Source: Ascochyta rabiei (Eukaryota > Ascomycota > Dothideomycetes > Pleosporales > Didymellaceae). Taken from it: a stretch of 64,000 nucleotides of DNA. The notes beneath the pieces were generated by a model. It searched no databases, was not told the origin of the DNA, and saw only the letters and a list, made by a program, of their open reading frames with translations. Within the stretch, counting starts at the first letter, position 1; every line of letters begins with the position of its first letter. Both the position numbers and the translations under genes were made by a program. Positions 34,573-46,800 of this stretch are shown piece after piece. The stretch is from the NCBI RefSeq assembly GCF_004011695.2, contig NC_082425.1, positions 372,001 to 436,000 of the forward strand, read 5' to 3'.

Positions 34573-36287
34573 AATAGAGGACCGTCAATCAGCAGAGACA
34601 CGGTTTGTGGAATATTCAGCCGTAAATTAACGGTATTGTCGTTGGCTGGAGCTAGACGATAACAAGCCAGCTGGTCGGAAAAGGAAAGACGATACGTGGG
34701 AAGGATACGGGACCATGCAATGCGAGCCCGTCTTGATATTTATCCCCTTCGGAAGTAACGTGAACCATGTGTTCCGGCAAGAACGGTACATAACGAAGAC
34801 TGGGCGGTATGGCTCGGCACTGCACTGAAGCGTTGGGAAGGCCAACCGCTAAGACAGCTCTACGCGCAGCTGAAGCGATTGTGGGCTCGCCGCAGTGACG
34901 GCGGCATCTCGACATATTGCACCGCATTCGTAGCTCGAAGGGACTGCTCAAGGTTGAACATTGATTCGTTTCTTCGGTCGCACAACTGGGCTTGAGGAGC
35001 TGCAGAAAGCGGTGGTATGCATCGGAGCGTTGTCCCTTGCTCCCATGTCTTCCCAGGTGGCAGCCATGGATTATAGTCCTACCTGGTTACGTTTGCATGT
35101 CTATCTCGAAGCCACAGGTCATGCATGGGTGGCTAAATGCACGCTTATCCGAGCTGCACTGTTTCCCAATAAGAACAGTGGGCTTCAGCATCTGCGCCCA
35201 ACATGAAAATAGGGGCGGTTTTCTCTTCTGTGGAGATGACGGAATGACAGAAAGAGGCTCAGGCTATCGATAGTGGGATCCGCGTCGCACGAAATACAGC
35301 GACAGGATAGCGTCGTTGAACAGGCGGCATGTTGATGGAGATGAAGGCATGGATCAAGTGGCAACAGAAACGGCTGCCAGTCCGTTTTGATTAGACCCGT
35401 AAACTCCCCGCAGAAAGCCTGTAGTACAGGCCAGGACAAGATCCTGAGTGATGAGGTAGTTGGAGAGGAGAATGAAGGGACGGTACGACCCTGTGGGACG
35501 TGACCGTCTGCTTAGTCAGTCTGAACCACGTGGGCTTTCTGCATCCATCGATCCTTTTCGGCCTCACCCACATGTTTAACGGCTCTCCACGACAGTATTT
35601 TGAGAAGTCCGAGGCATTTGTACCCCGATTACTGCATCTCCAATCCACGTACCTTGGCAAGGCTGGAGGTATGGTGACAAGACGGATGGCAGCCTGGATT
35701 TTGGCTGGATCTTCCCGTAATCCCTCTGCGTGCATCGCCACCGGCACGTTGCAGCGTTACTCACGAGCACCACAGCAGTCGGCTACCTGCGCAGATATCC
35801 ATCGTATGTCCGATCGTTTGCTTGCCTCTGGTGCATGCAGCCAATGGCCTCTCGGCGCCCGCTCTTCCGTGACCCTTTCACGACGCCCAACCTCCAAATC
35901 GCACTAGGTACAACGCCGAAGCGATGCACAGGGTCCTGTACAACAGCAAGCGCTATCTGCGTACGTGCAGCAGTAGTCTTACCGTGTACCTGTCACTGCT
36001 ATAGCTAGGCTGCAAAAGGCAGCTCAACCCGCATTCCGGTTATTGTCGATGGAGGCCTCAGTGGCTGATGATTAGAGACATGGCACTTCGAATTGGGCCG
36101 GTGAAATCTACGTGCACGATTTGGAGCGGGGACATCGTTCGCTTCGCTGAGCCGATTCTACAGTCTCAAGTTCACTTCTTCTGAGTGGTGCATGCACGTA
36201 CACCTGGAGGAAAACAATAACCTGCGAACTTACAGAGGGGAAAACAGCAGAGGCACAGATTTCATTGCTGAGAATACGGAATTTCCT
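34573..36287. other. 1.7-kb intergenic stretch without supported gene
   Basis: Between the permease start and the stop of the 7TM gene. Several frames of 80-135 codons occur on both strands but none has splice-consistent extension, family resemblance or biased codon use. I see no repeat. Confidence 0.5.
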
Positions 36288-37784
36288 TCATTTCAGGACC
36301 TTGATTGCATCGAGCGAGCCCTCTCTGCTCTGCTGTTGCGCCTCTTCCCACTCAGCACTGACGACCGTGGTCTTCAGGATTTTTGAATTGCTTCCTATAC
36401 TGTCAGTTTCCCACTTTCTGTCTTTTTCGGGGTTGGTTTTTGAGGCCGTAATCTCGACATCTATCCGTCCATCAAGACGGCGCGGACCACCTGGTACACC
36501 AGAGGCCGAATTCGAGTGCGTTGTTCGGTCCTGCGAAAGCATGGGCAAGAAACGTTTTACACCACTGTCGGTGCGACTCTTCCTACTTTGAGGCCTCGTA
36601 TCTCCAGCTTTCGAGTCCGTACTGCTTAGCTGGTATGATCCGCCCTTCTTGCGCGAATAACCTAACTCAGACGGTGTGCCGCGTCGACGTATCTCATCAG
36701 AGCCGTAAAGACCAGAGGGGATAGATTCGAGAAGTGGTCGAAGATAGGGTACGCAGGATGTAAGGATGGTGATACACTCGATGATCTGAGTCATGAGAGT
36801 CCATTTCCAAAGTTCTCGAGTTGAGTCCGGGGAGGAGAGGCCGCCGATATACGTCATCTGAACTGCGGTCGCAACAATGTCTCTGTATCAAAGTCAGAAC
36901 AAAAATAATGCTAAGATGGTCGGGAGGATGGAGACATACAGCAGCCTTGTGCCAAAGAGTGTGAGTATAGTGACCTTCTTGGCCATGCTCATCTGGAGCG
37001 TAATAATGACATGAACTGGAAACAGAATTAAAGCCATGTCGGTCAGTAAGTTGATGACACCCATGCTTTGCCAGAAGGCAATCTGCGCTTAGGGTTAGCA
37101 ACGTCCATATTTAAATCTGAGTGTTGCTTGAACATACCATGTCAATACATTCATGACCCGGACCGTCAGTACGCCACGGATACGTGCTGCCGCACTGAAA
37201 CGAAGTAACAAATATCGATACAACACCCCATAGCGCGATGAAGCCAGTCAACCCCAAACCTAGATTACGATGTTTGTTTGACGCCGTAAGGATCATGAGC
37301 AGCGAGATAATGGACAGCTTTGCTAGAGCCAAAGTTGCGACATACAATATCTTGTTTGCGTATCCAGCCTGGGAAGAGAACAGTAAGCCTTGATGTGCAG
37401 TGAAAAGCGCGCCGACTCCAGACACACCTTTAGGTAAACATCAATCTGTTTCTCGTTCAACGTGGAGAAATCGCGACCCAAACCGTTCGCGACTTGGATG
37501 CTAACAGATGCCCCTGATCCAATCCTGGTTATCTGAACGTAGATCGTTAGGCGGGGGTATCTGACATAGTAGTGGGTCTCTCCTACCAAAGCCAGAAGGA
37601 CAAATGCATCGTCAACGTCAACTCGTCGCCTCAAGGCGCGCTTTGTAACCAGTCTAGTCGAAACAGCCAGCACAGAAGTGATGAGTAGAATCCAAGTGAC
37701 AACGTTCAAGAAAGGACCCAGGTCATCCCTAGACCCTGGTTGCCGCGGAATGGGATGATGAGAAGAAATGAATATTGCAGTCAT
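36288..37784 (-). CDS. Fungal rhodopsin-domain (Pth11-like) seven-helix membrane protein, 423 aa
   Basis: Five exons: 37784-37587, 37532-37428, 37368-37138, 37082-36940 and 36882-36288. The N-terminal half carries seven predicted membrane helices: VVTWILLITSVLAVSTRL, then RRRVDVDDAFVLLAL (the family's helix 1-2 loop with the paired Asp), KILYVATLALAKLSIISLL, a Cys-containing loop FQCGSTYPW, and IAFWQSMGVINLLTDMALIL. The C-terminal 150 residues are a charged Ser/Arg-rich cytoplasmic tail. Related proteins are proposed surface receptors in plant-associated ascomycetes. The first intron (54 bp) is divisible by three and lacks a stop, so a retained form with 18 extra residues could exist. Confidence 0.85.
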
Positions 37785-38782
37785 CGCATCGTTTGTTGGA
37801 TGTTCGCCTCTCTGCCATGCAGACGCCGAGGAAAAAGTGGATGAAGCGCCAAAACGTGAGAATCGAAACGGCAAGTGCAGCTATCGATATGGATGGAGGC
37901 TGCTGTGGCTAACTTCAGGCGCATCGCTTAAGAGATGTAAGGTTTCGCCAGACAGAACGCCTGAGAAACAAACAACAGTATCTTTGTCCGCCCTGGTTTG
38001 ACGTACAAGTCAAATACGCGCTTCGTAACATCACAGGCTGGGTGGAGGGGTAAACGAGCTCGGGGTCGGGACGCCGTTGTACGTGGTTGTGCAGTGAACG
38101 ATGCAAGGTCTTCCTACCGAAGTCGATCAACGGCGATGCTTCCATTTATGGTGATGTTTGTGTTACCGGCATGGCTATGGTTGTGGCCCGAACATCGATG
38201 GCTTACAACATAGGTGCGACGAGCAGCAGCGGTAGCATTTCAACCGAACGACAGCATCGCTTCGGCAGTCTCAGCTGAAGTGGATCGCCATTGCGCCATC
38301 ATTAACGATACTCTAGCTGGGAACTCGCAAGGGATCGTATCACCTTGTAACACATCAATTTTAGTGCGGTGGCACAGCGTCTGTCGAGTGTGATTGAAGG
38401 AGCCGGTCAATACCGGTCCACACTGGTCTATAGCCGCTGTGAAACACCTGCCAACGCACCTTTGGAGGTACTGCCTAGTTAAGAAGCGAGATGAAGGTGA
38501 TTTTTAGGCGAGGCATGGTGCTGTCAGATGATGTTTGCTGAGGGGCACATCAGCTAGATGCGATCGATGTGTCGCACGGTAATGGCGAATGCCATATGAC
38601 TGGGAATTTGTGAATTGATTGGAGCAGCTAAGGCTCGTCTGGGAACTGCCCACTTCCTCACAAGCCTTGTAACTAACGGCAGACAGACAAAGACCCGATG
38701 CTCCAGTCTCTAATTGACATTTGTATCTGCAGACATCATCTTAGGATAACAAAGTGCTGAGAGAGTTAAGAGAACGCACATC
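37785..38782. other. Intergenic, no gene
   Basis: Upstream of the 7TM gene and downstream of the small secreted-peptide gene (both on the minus strand). Short frames only. No repeat or RNA recognised. Confidence 0.5.
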
Positions 38783-39013
38783 TTAGTTGACGACATCGTC
38801 AGGGTTTGTGATAAGCACATCGACAACAGGAGCAGCTCTGCCAACTACGGGGTCGGGGTTTTCGATAGAGGCTTTAATGATTGGAGAAGATCTGGTGTTG
38901 ATGCGCACTTTTGGGATGACGACCTTGGTAATGTCTGGTCTCGCGGGGATGGGACCTGCTAAAATGGTGGTCGCCAGGGCCAGTATTGACAGAAATGTCG
39001 AGATAGAAAGCAT
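38783..39013 (-). CDS. Small secreted peptide, 76 aa
   Basis: The product starts MLSISTFLSILALATTILAG, a strong signal peptide with cleavage near residues 19-23. The mature part has about 55 residues, with no Cys, Trp or Tyr. It has two similar segments, NPDPVVGRAAPVV and NPDDVV, and single basic sites (KVRINTR, VGR) but no KR/RR Kex2 pair. ATG 39013 is preferred over upstream in-frame ATGs because those fall inside a good 5'-UTR intron (39032-39089; donor gtaagt, acceptor caacag). That intron also argues for a transcribed gene. It lies about 600 bp downstream of a UstYa-family gene on the same strand. It may be an effector-like peptide or a peptide precursor; I do not recognise a family. Confidence 0.6.
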   Translation of the reverse strand: MLSISTFLSILALATTILAGPIPARPDITKVVIPKVRINTRSSPIIKASIENPDPVVGRAAPVVDVLITNPDDVVN

Positions 39014-39031
39014 AGTGGACGGGTATGAAAG

Positions 39032-39089
39032 CTGTTGGTAGATAGTGTCAACCATAGGGACGCTCATGGAAACCTCTTTTGTGACTTAC
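39032..39089 (-). other. Predicted intron in the 5' UTR of the small secreted-peptide gene
   Basis: 58 bp on the minus strand with a perfect gtaagt donor, a TTGAC-type branch element and a caacag acceptor, 18 bp before the ATG. Confidence 0.6.
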
Positions 39090-39625
39090 CTTGACGTGGG
39101 TGATTTGAGGGAAGATCTTACTGAGCGACTTTTTGTTGTTGATGGAAGGCTGCCCTCCAGTTTAAGGCTCTTTACCTCAGACAATCACCAGCTGAACGAA
39201 AACAGAGAGCTTACTGTTGCTTTCACATGTCGTATCCCACCATGAGACTCGACATCCCGAAGGTGTGCTGACTCAGGAGATTGGGTCGGGAATGAGGGTT
39301 CCACGAGCCTAGCGCCAGGCACGTATCGGGGGTCAAGCAAGGGCGAATGACGTCTGATGCGCGGCGGGAGCTTCTTTAATGAAGTTAACTTATTAGCCTT
39401 CAACTGATGCCTGATAGCCGATCGATACTGGTCATAGTACCCTGCTAAAATGCTTGACCGTATGGCAAGCTGTCCAACAACAACTGATTGACAATAAATG
39501 AGTGTAAAATACGAATGCTAGGCGCGGATCGGAGCAAATGCAAGCGTCTCGCAATTTATTGGATCTGCGTCCCGCACTTTTCGTCCAACGGAAATGTCCT
39601 GACTACTGCAGTAGCACATTCGGAT
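39090..39625. promoter_or_regulatory. Region between UstYa-like gene and secreted-peptide gene
   Basis: Holds the 5' UTR and presumed promoter of the peptide gene and the 3' flank of the UstYa-like gene. No other frame is supported. Confidence 0.45.
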
Positions 39626-40548
39626 TTAGAAAGCGATAACCTCCTCTTCGTCTTTCAGCTCATACGGATCTTTGTGTCCATGATAATCAAAGTAAGCCTG
39701 TTGAATGGGCTGATAAGGCGAATTTGGCGGACAGAACGCAAATTGTTCGAGAGTGTTCGTGGCTTCGCGGTAATCGTTGATCTTGTAACAAGCGTGTCGG
39801 TCTGGTTGGGTTGCCCATCTGGTCATTTTATTCCAATCACGACATTTTCGAACCTGACCATCACCAATGTGTCCTGTTAGAGCTGGCATTGGAGTGTCGT
39901 CTGCTGCACACATGACTGTGGTTGAGTGTTAGCTGCAACCTGGACGTGACTCATAACAAACCTACTGTCTTGTCGCAAGCCATTCAAGCAGTGATTGATG
40001 TGGTTCAAGTTGAAACTCTGATTATCACCGCTGTGCTTCGACACAATGGCTTTGCGGATGAATTTTACACAGTGCAGATCGTGAATTCCTTTCAGGTAGT
40101 AGATGCTGCGTTCGGTATCCCATGGAAAGCGACCAGACGGGGGAAGACCAACTTTCTTTGTGAAGTCATCATGGAGCGCGACCGCCATGGGGCTGGTGTC
40201 GATAGCGTCCCAGGCTGCGTCCATCTCGTGGGTACTGATATTGGGGTTCCAGAACTGCGAAATTGGCTCATAGAGAATAGGAGTATCGAAGGTCAGACTG
40301 CTGTACGGTGTCTTGCCCATGCCATCAGTCAAGATTCGCAGTTTCGCATTGTCCATCACCAACAGCACGTTCGCCGAGAGTGATATCAGCAACAGGGACA
40401 TGAACGCGACAAAACTACGCGTGTTCGTTGGAATGATCTCTGTCGAGTCGTTGTTCCAGGCAATGCCATCCTTCTCTTCCTCAAGCTGCCTCAAGATATC
40501 GGCTTCCTCATCTGCGCTCACAGGCTGGTACTTTGGTGGTCGTTCCAT
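39626..40548 (-). CDS. UstYa-family (DUF3328) oxidase-like protein, 290 aa
   Basis: Two exons, 40548-39966 and 39915-39626, with intron 39916-39965 (50 bp). The join gives LRQDIMCAADDTP, the usual family continuation. A cytoplasmic N-terminus is followed by one membrane helix (about 45-65). The two diagnostic HxxHC motifs are HDLHC (156-160) and HINHC (183-187). Characterised members catalyse oxidative cyclisation, hydroxylation or halogenation of peptides in fungal RiPP and related pathways; many others are uncharacterised. The neighbours are a small secreted peptide on one side and a GNAT acetyltransferase on the other. No tyrosinase, methyltransferase or UstYb partner is in view, so a full RiPP cluster is not shown. 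Confidence 0.88.
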
Positions 40549-41069
40549 AGCTTCAGTAACAATGGTCTAGCGGAGTTAGGAAGGCAGCAGCATCCGCGGT
40601 AGAAGAAGGATGCATCTCCGGTGTAACCATGTCACGTTTGCCTGCTGCCGATGTGGCTCAGTGCACCAGCCATTCGGACCAGTGATGAGAGGAACGCGAC
40701 CCAACCGCGCCGTCGTGCAGCGTTGCCGAGCGACCGGAAGCCTTAGCTCCAGGCAAAGCAAGGAAGGTCGCAAGATGTCAAAGCTCAAGTTGGTGGTACG
40801 TGTGCAACCAGAATGCTGGAAAAGAGAGGGGTTATCAGGTGTTTGCTGGTGAACGAGTGCGACTTGCCAAATGCTGGCTGTCGCGCCGAGGCGCGCGCCA
40901 GGGAAGCAGCATTAAGCACAGTAGCTCCTTCCTGATTAGGGAGGTTGACCAAACACGGCAACTTACTTGTATCCAATCCTAACGCTTTTGTGTATCTCCG
41001 ACTGCGCTGTTCTTTCACAAGACGGCAAGTCAGTAATTCGACAAACTACTTCACCAAGCCGATATCGCT
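40549..41069. promoter_or_regulatory. Divergent promoter, UstYa-like / GNAT
   Basis: A 521-bp interval between two start codons facing away from each other. No clear TATA box or repeat. Confidence 0.5.
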
Positions 41070-41996
41070 ATGGGTTCCATCGAAGAACAATCCGCGACAA
41101 ACATGAGCAGTCGCTATCTCGTCCGGGAGGTTGAATCAAAGCAAGAGTTGGATCATGTACTGGATGTGATCTGGGCAGCAAATCACACACCGTACGAGCC
41201 TTTCATTCAGCTTTTCTTTCCTGTCCTTGGCTTCACACCTGCACATCGAAAGGCTGCACTCATTGAATCAAAAGAGCGTTTCTGGAAACAACACACCTCA
41301 GATCCTTCAAGTCACTGGCTCTACGCTTTCGACACAGTTACAGGGCAAGCTGTGGGTTGCGCGCAATGGGTTACATCGACAGTCAATCCGTTTGCAAAAG
41401 GTGTTCCCAAGCTCGAGGCACCGTGGTGGCCCGAGGGTGAATATCGAGAATTCTGCGAGTCCATCTTGAACCAAGTCTACAAACCAAGGGCGAACTGGAT
41501 GACGCGGCCTCATTGTGGTAAGCGGAGACTACCAATTTCAGAATTTGACATCATTTGATTCATAAACAATCCCCCTTCTACTTGACCAGTAGAAGTCCGA
41601 CACCGCACCTAAAATCGGACACAAGCTGACGTAGTGCCAGCACTAAACTGGATGGCGGTCCATCCCGCACATCGTCTGTGCGGTATCGGCTCACTCCTTA
41701 TGAATGCGGGTATAAGGAAAGCTGACGATCTCGAGCTAGAGTGCTGGTTGGAAGGGTCCAATATGGGAAAGCCGCTTTACGAAAAGTTTGGTTTCCAGTC
41801 TTTGTTCAAGATCGCCTTCGACACTGAGGTGCCAGGAGCGAGTGACGAGTGGAGGAAATGCGTATATGAGATGACGCCAGCGGCTGTGTTCGCCATGTGG
41901 AGGCCAAAAAATGGACTTTGGAAGCTGAAGAACGGGCAAGAGGTGGGGATGCCATGGAGTTTGGGTATAAGCCCGGTGCTGAACGGTGTCTCCTGA
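41070..41996 (+). CDS. GNAT-family N-acetyltransferase, 269 aa
   Basis: Two exons, 41070-41517 and 41635-41996, with a 117-bp intron (donor gtaagc, acceptor cgtag). The central strand LNWMAVHPAHRLCGIGSLLM (about 152-171) is the acetyl-CoA-binding motif A of GNAT enzymes, with R-x-x-G-x-G. LYEKFGFQ, about 45 residues later, is the matching motif B. The N-terminal 145 residues are typical of fungal GNAT proteins of unknown substrate. It is convergent with the GST-fold gene, with 99 bp between the stops. Confidence 0.88.
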
Positions 41997-42095
41997 GTCA
42001 TGATCCATTGTGCTGCCATCGAGGACTTCAGGTATTGGTTTCGACGACTTAGAGAAGACCTGGAGCGCAATATACTACCCGCGGAAGATGACAGT

Positions 42096-42875
42096 TCAAC
42101 TCCATATCTGATACTCTGGAAAGTACTTTTGATGAATTCTCCGGGCGTACTCAACCACCACAGGGAATGCTTCGCTCAACAGCTCCCTACTCCATGGTGC
42201 GGATTCGCTCACAAGGTTGGCCACGACGAAGCCAAACACTGAAGTGTCAGCTTCTGTCGGCTCTTTGCCACCAAGCACCCAAAAGCACTCTTCGTTGCTT
42301 GCCTTCTCCAAACTCGTGCACAGTAATCCATCGATAGCTTCCCAGACCTCTCTGGTAAAAGTAGATATCTCCTCGTCGCTGAGGCGGCCTGTTCCTTGTT
42401 CGTGAAGTCGCTGGACGATCCCTCGATACGCCAGAATACCAGCAATTATACGCGCAGGGTACGGAAGCTTACTCATAGCATGATCCCGCATAACGTAGTA
42501 GTTCTTGACCCAACGCTCGTGTGTGTCGTAAAAAGCGAGCTTGTCTTCCATCAGCGCTCGAACTGCGAGATCGTATCCCTTGTCTCTCGCATTCAGGCCG
42601 GAATTGAGGTCACGTAGCAAGCCTTGGTCGACGAAGTTCTTTGCTATCAAGGTCGAATCTGCAAGCCATACTGAGGACGGTGCGGGCAATGTAACTTCGA
42701 CATATGGTATCTTTCCTTTCGGTCCAGAGGGCGGAAAACCAATTTCACATATGTATTTGAGGCCCGATAAACGACAACGAAGCTCCAGTTTCGAGACGAA
42801 TGGACTCCATGTGTATTGGCTGGGTAGGTCAGCCCCACGGTAGATAGCAATCCGCTGCTGAGTCTTCAAGTCCAT
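42096..42875 (-). CDS. GST-fold protein (FAXC-like, thioredoxin-like N-terminus), 259 aa
   Basis: Single exon. The N-terminus has the pattern YTWSPFVSKLELRCRLSGL followed by GPKGKIPYVEV, the thioredoxin-fold half typical of failed-axon-connections and related GST-like proteins. In these the Ser/Cys site of classical GSTs is displaced. The C-terminal half is helical, with VLGGKEPTEADTSVFGF matching the GST C-domain N-capping region (a SxAD-like motif). Catalytic activity is uncertain. Such proteins may act in detoxification or as mitochondrial adaptors. Confidence 0.8.
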   Translation of the reverse strand: MDLKTQQRIAIYRGADLPSQYTWSPFVSKLELRCRLSGLKYICEIGFPPSGPKGKIPYVEVTLPAPSSVWLADSTLIAKNFVDQGLLRDLNSGLNARDKGYDLAVRALMEDKLAFYDTHERWVKNYYVMRDHAMSKLPYPARIIAGILAYRGIVQRLHEQGTGRLSDEEISTFTREVWEAIDGLLCTSLEKASNEECFWVLGGKEPTEADTSVFGFVVANLVSESAPWSRELLSEAFPVVVEYARRIHQKYFPEYQIWS

Positions 42876-43812
42876 AGTAAGGGGATATATCGGCTAGCTT
42901 TAATTTCTGGTACACTGTTTTCCAATCTCGAGAGGTGTCCTAGATCCCACTGTCACCTGCTGATTCAAGTTCCAAATAAAAGGGAAAGTGTTGCAACTTG
43001 CAACAAAGCAAAGTATGATGCCTGCCCTCATCATACTCACAGCACTTATAAGCAGCTTTGATGGCGTTGGAGCTTGAGCTTTAGCCCTGCGGTCGTTGGG
43101 CCTGACAGGTTATTCTTGGTATGAAGGGAGGGGTGCCGCCCAAGCTAAGTGGTGGCTACTTGCTTAGGCCGTAAGTCTCTCGAAGGCTTATCTCGTTGTG
43201 GTCTGGGTAGGCGAGAGTAATACGAAGCTCGACAGATAAGGTGTATTGATCCAGCCCGCAGTGACCACGGACAAAGCACTGCGCATCAGTTCTCATGTCT
43301 AGCAAATCCAGCCGTGCATTGAGAAGAAACACAATGCTGCCTTAAACCTGTCCTGTAGACGAACGATGTCAACATTTTGAAAGCCATCGAACGGACCATA
43401 TGGCATAGCCCGATATGCTAGATAATACCTGAGCCGAATCTCGCGCGAGGCGACGCAATTTGCGGTCTGCAGGTGAGAAATGCGCGCGTGATCATGCAGC
43501 TCAGCCACCCTTGTCATTGCATCGATGTTCACGTGACATCGCGTGGCGTCTCTGCGTCTCTTCAGGCTGTTGTGCGCAGCTGTGATCCCAGATGAAGCCG
43601 TCTGATCTTCAAAAGAGCGTCCACTTGAAACACGGTAAATACATGTGTTGGTTGCCAACCCTCAAGGTTGATCGCTCATTCACATTCTTCGATGAAATAC
43701 GTCATCCACTTAACGCGCATAAGTTCGCGTTGCTCAGCTCTAAGCACTGTGCACTATAGCCGCCACCACACTTCCACGTCGCGCCATGTCCTGAGACCAA
43801 CATGCACGAAAT
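42876..43812. other. Intergenic, divergent promoters
   Basis: 937 bp between the starts of the GST-fold gene and HRQ1. One 119-codon minus-strand frame (43299-43658) lacks an intron model and family resemblance. Nothing else is seen. Confidence 0.5.
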
Positions 43813-46800
43813 ATGGCGCTAAAGGCGGCCTCAGTCTTTAATCAAGTTGTGCGGAAACGCAAAAGAAAGATCCAGGATGAACATGCTGAACATGCTGCCG
43901 GATCGCCGGCACCAGCGCCTGAAGGCGTCGGTCCAAATGCACTGAGCCATACTGCAAACGAAAGCATGACCACTACAACTGTCGCCACGAAAACTCACGA
44001 CGGAGGGAAGAAGCCACGAAGAACGACGAAAGCGAAGAAGCCCGCCCTGATACGACATGCCTCGTCGACGTTAGTTGAAACATCGGTTCCATGGCCAGAA
44101 CATTTCACAAAACTACAGCAGGTGCATCGCGCACTCAACCTCGTCTATACCTTCTGCTGTACACGCAAGCAGCTCGCAACAACCCTCGACAACCTGAAAA
44201 CGACCGTCGAAGGACACATCAAGCGCGAGTTGCTCATTGGAGACGTGGCGCAAATCACAACTTTGATCCCAAGAGCGATCAATTTTGCATACATCGATGA
44301 AGCCATGCTACAGATAAACCTCATGGGTCAGGAGGATAACATGAAGGGCAGAAGAGCACAAGACTTCCTCATCATGCAGCCTGAGCCTGATAAGGGCGAA
44401 CACAGGGAGGTGCTGCTGTTCGAATTCGTCGATGGCGATCTGAAGCGCCAAGTTCAGCATGCAAAGACTGGCGAACCCACAAAGGCAACACAAAAGCTGC
44501 GCCACGAGGAATTGAAGATGCCTGTCTTTAGCCAGAAACAGATGATGAATCTCATTGAGAAACGGAACGTGAAATTCACCTCGGCCGTCAACGCCTTCCT
44601 GAATAGCTGTGCTGAAGAGGGTCGCGATTCTGTGGAGAAAATCAAGGAGATGTCTTTGGTCTTCATACCCCACCCTTCAGAAATCAGAGACTCCATACCA
44701 GGACCCCAAGTCTCGCAAATACCGACATCGATACCCACAGAGCGGAAGAGCATCCCGGAGATCGTGGACGAGATGAAATCACTGGATTGGTACTCTGGGC
44801 AGATCGTTCCTGATGGTCATCGAGTATTCGATCCACAGCCTCCCATCTACGGCGATCTGAACTTTGCTATGTCCCAGAATCTTGTAAACGCGTTATACAA
44901 CAGAAGCAACATCACCCAGTTGTACGCACACCAAGCCGAGGCCATCAATAATCTCTACGAAGGAAACCACGTGATTGTATCGACATCAACCAGCTCAGGC
45001 AAATCGTTAATTTACCAGATCCCAGTTCTACATCTGCTAGAACAGGAACCGGAGACACGAGCAATGTACATCTTCCCTACAAAGGCATTGGCACAGGATC
45101 AGAGGAAGAGCATGAAAGAACTCCTACGATTCATGGACGGCTTGCAAGACATTATTGTTGAAACCTTTGATGGAGATACGGCCATGTCAGACCGTGACTA
45201 CATTCGAGAAGAAGGCCGAGTCATCTTTACGAATCCGGATATGTTACATTTGACGATTCTGCCACAGGAAGAGGCATGGCGAACGTTCTTACAGAACCTC
45301 CGTTTTGTGGTGGTCGATGAATTGCATGTCTACAACGGCCTTTTTGGCGCTCATGTTGCGATGATCATGCGACGATTGCGCAGAATATGCGCAGCCTTGG
45401 GCAACCGACATGTAAAGTTTATCTCGTGTTCAGCAACAGTCGCAAATCCCGAAGCCCACATGAAGACTATCTTTGGTGTGGAGGAAGTCAAGTTGACAGA
45501 CTTTGATGGCTCGCCGTCTGGCCGAAAGGAGTTCCTGTGCTGGAACACGCCTTTTAAAGATCCCGGAGATCCCACGTCAGGTCGCGGCGACTGTAACGCG
45601 GAGACTGCAAGGCTGTTCTGCCAGTTGATCCTAAGAGGCGTGAGGGTCATTGCTTTTTGTCGCATCCGAAAGCAGTGTGAAGCTTTGCAGGCTGCGATCA
45701 AAACAGAACTGACCAACCTCGACCGAGCAGAGGTGATTGCACGAGTAATGTCTTATCGAGGCGGATATACACCGCAAGACAGACGACAGATCGAGCGTGA
45801 GATGTTCGACGGCAAGCTGATGGGTATCGTGGCTACCACTGCTTTAGAGTTAGGTGTTGACATTGGGTCGCTGGATGCCGTTCTTACGGTCGGCTTTCCT
45901 TACACCATTGCTAACCTTCGGCAACAAAGTGGACGTGCAGGAAGACGAAATAAAGACTCCCTGTCAGTACTGGTGGGCGATTGCTTCCCGACAGACCAGT
46001 ACTATATGCAAAACCCAGACGAGATTTTCACGAAACCCAATTGCGAACTTCAAGTCGATTTGGAGAACATGCTGGTACTCGAAGGCCATATTCAATGCGC
46101 AGCACATGAGATGCCCATCACTACCGATGCTGACACTGCGTATTTTGGCCCCTTGTTATCCAAGGTTGCGAGGGAGCGTATGCGCAGAGATGCCAATGGT
46201 TTCTTTCACTGCAACGAACGCTTTTTGCCCCAACCCTCTCGATCGGTGGCCATCCGGGACACCGAAGATACTCACTTCGCCATTATCGATGTCACCCATG
46301 GTAAAAATACAGTCTTGGAGGAGCTGGAGGCTTCACGCGCCTTTTTCACCATCTACGATGGCGGCATCTTTTTGCACCAAGGTAATACATACCTGGTCAA
46401 AGAATTCAACCAGGAGCGTATGATTGCCAAAGTGGAGTATGTCAAGGTGGACTGGACAACACAACAGCGCGACTACACAGACATCGATCCTGTGGAGACG
46501 GAAGCTATACGGCGTATCCCCGGTTCGCGATCCAAAGCTTTCTATGGGCCTATCAAGATCCAACAGGTTGTCTATGGCTTCTTTAAGATCGACAAAAAGC
46601 GCCGCATCCTGGACGCGGTACAGGTCGACAACCCACCGATAATTCTCTTCTCAAAAGGCATGTGGCTCGATGTTCCGAAGTCAGCCATGGACATCCTTAA
46701 GTCACGTCGGCTCAACATCGCCGCCGGCATCCACGCCGCCGAACACTCTGTACTATCTCTGATGCCCAATTACGTCATCAGTATGCCAGGCGACGTGCGC

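Noticed and set aside
34961..35907. Several 80-135 codon frames
   Set aside because: Frames overlap on both strands with no intron logic, no signal peptide or domain, and no neighbouring support.
38783..40548. Calling a complete dikaritin RiPP cluster
   Set aside because: No repeated core, no Kex2 pairs, no aromatic core residue, and no UstYb, methyltransferase or tyrosinase partner in the window.
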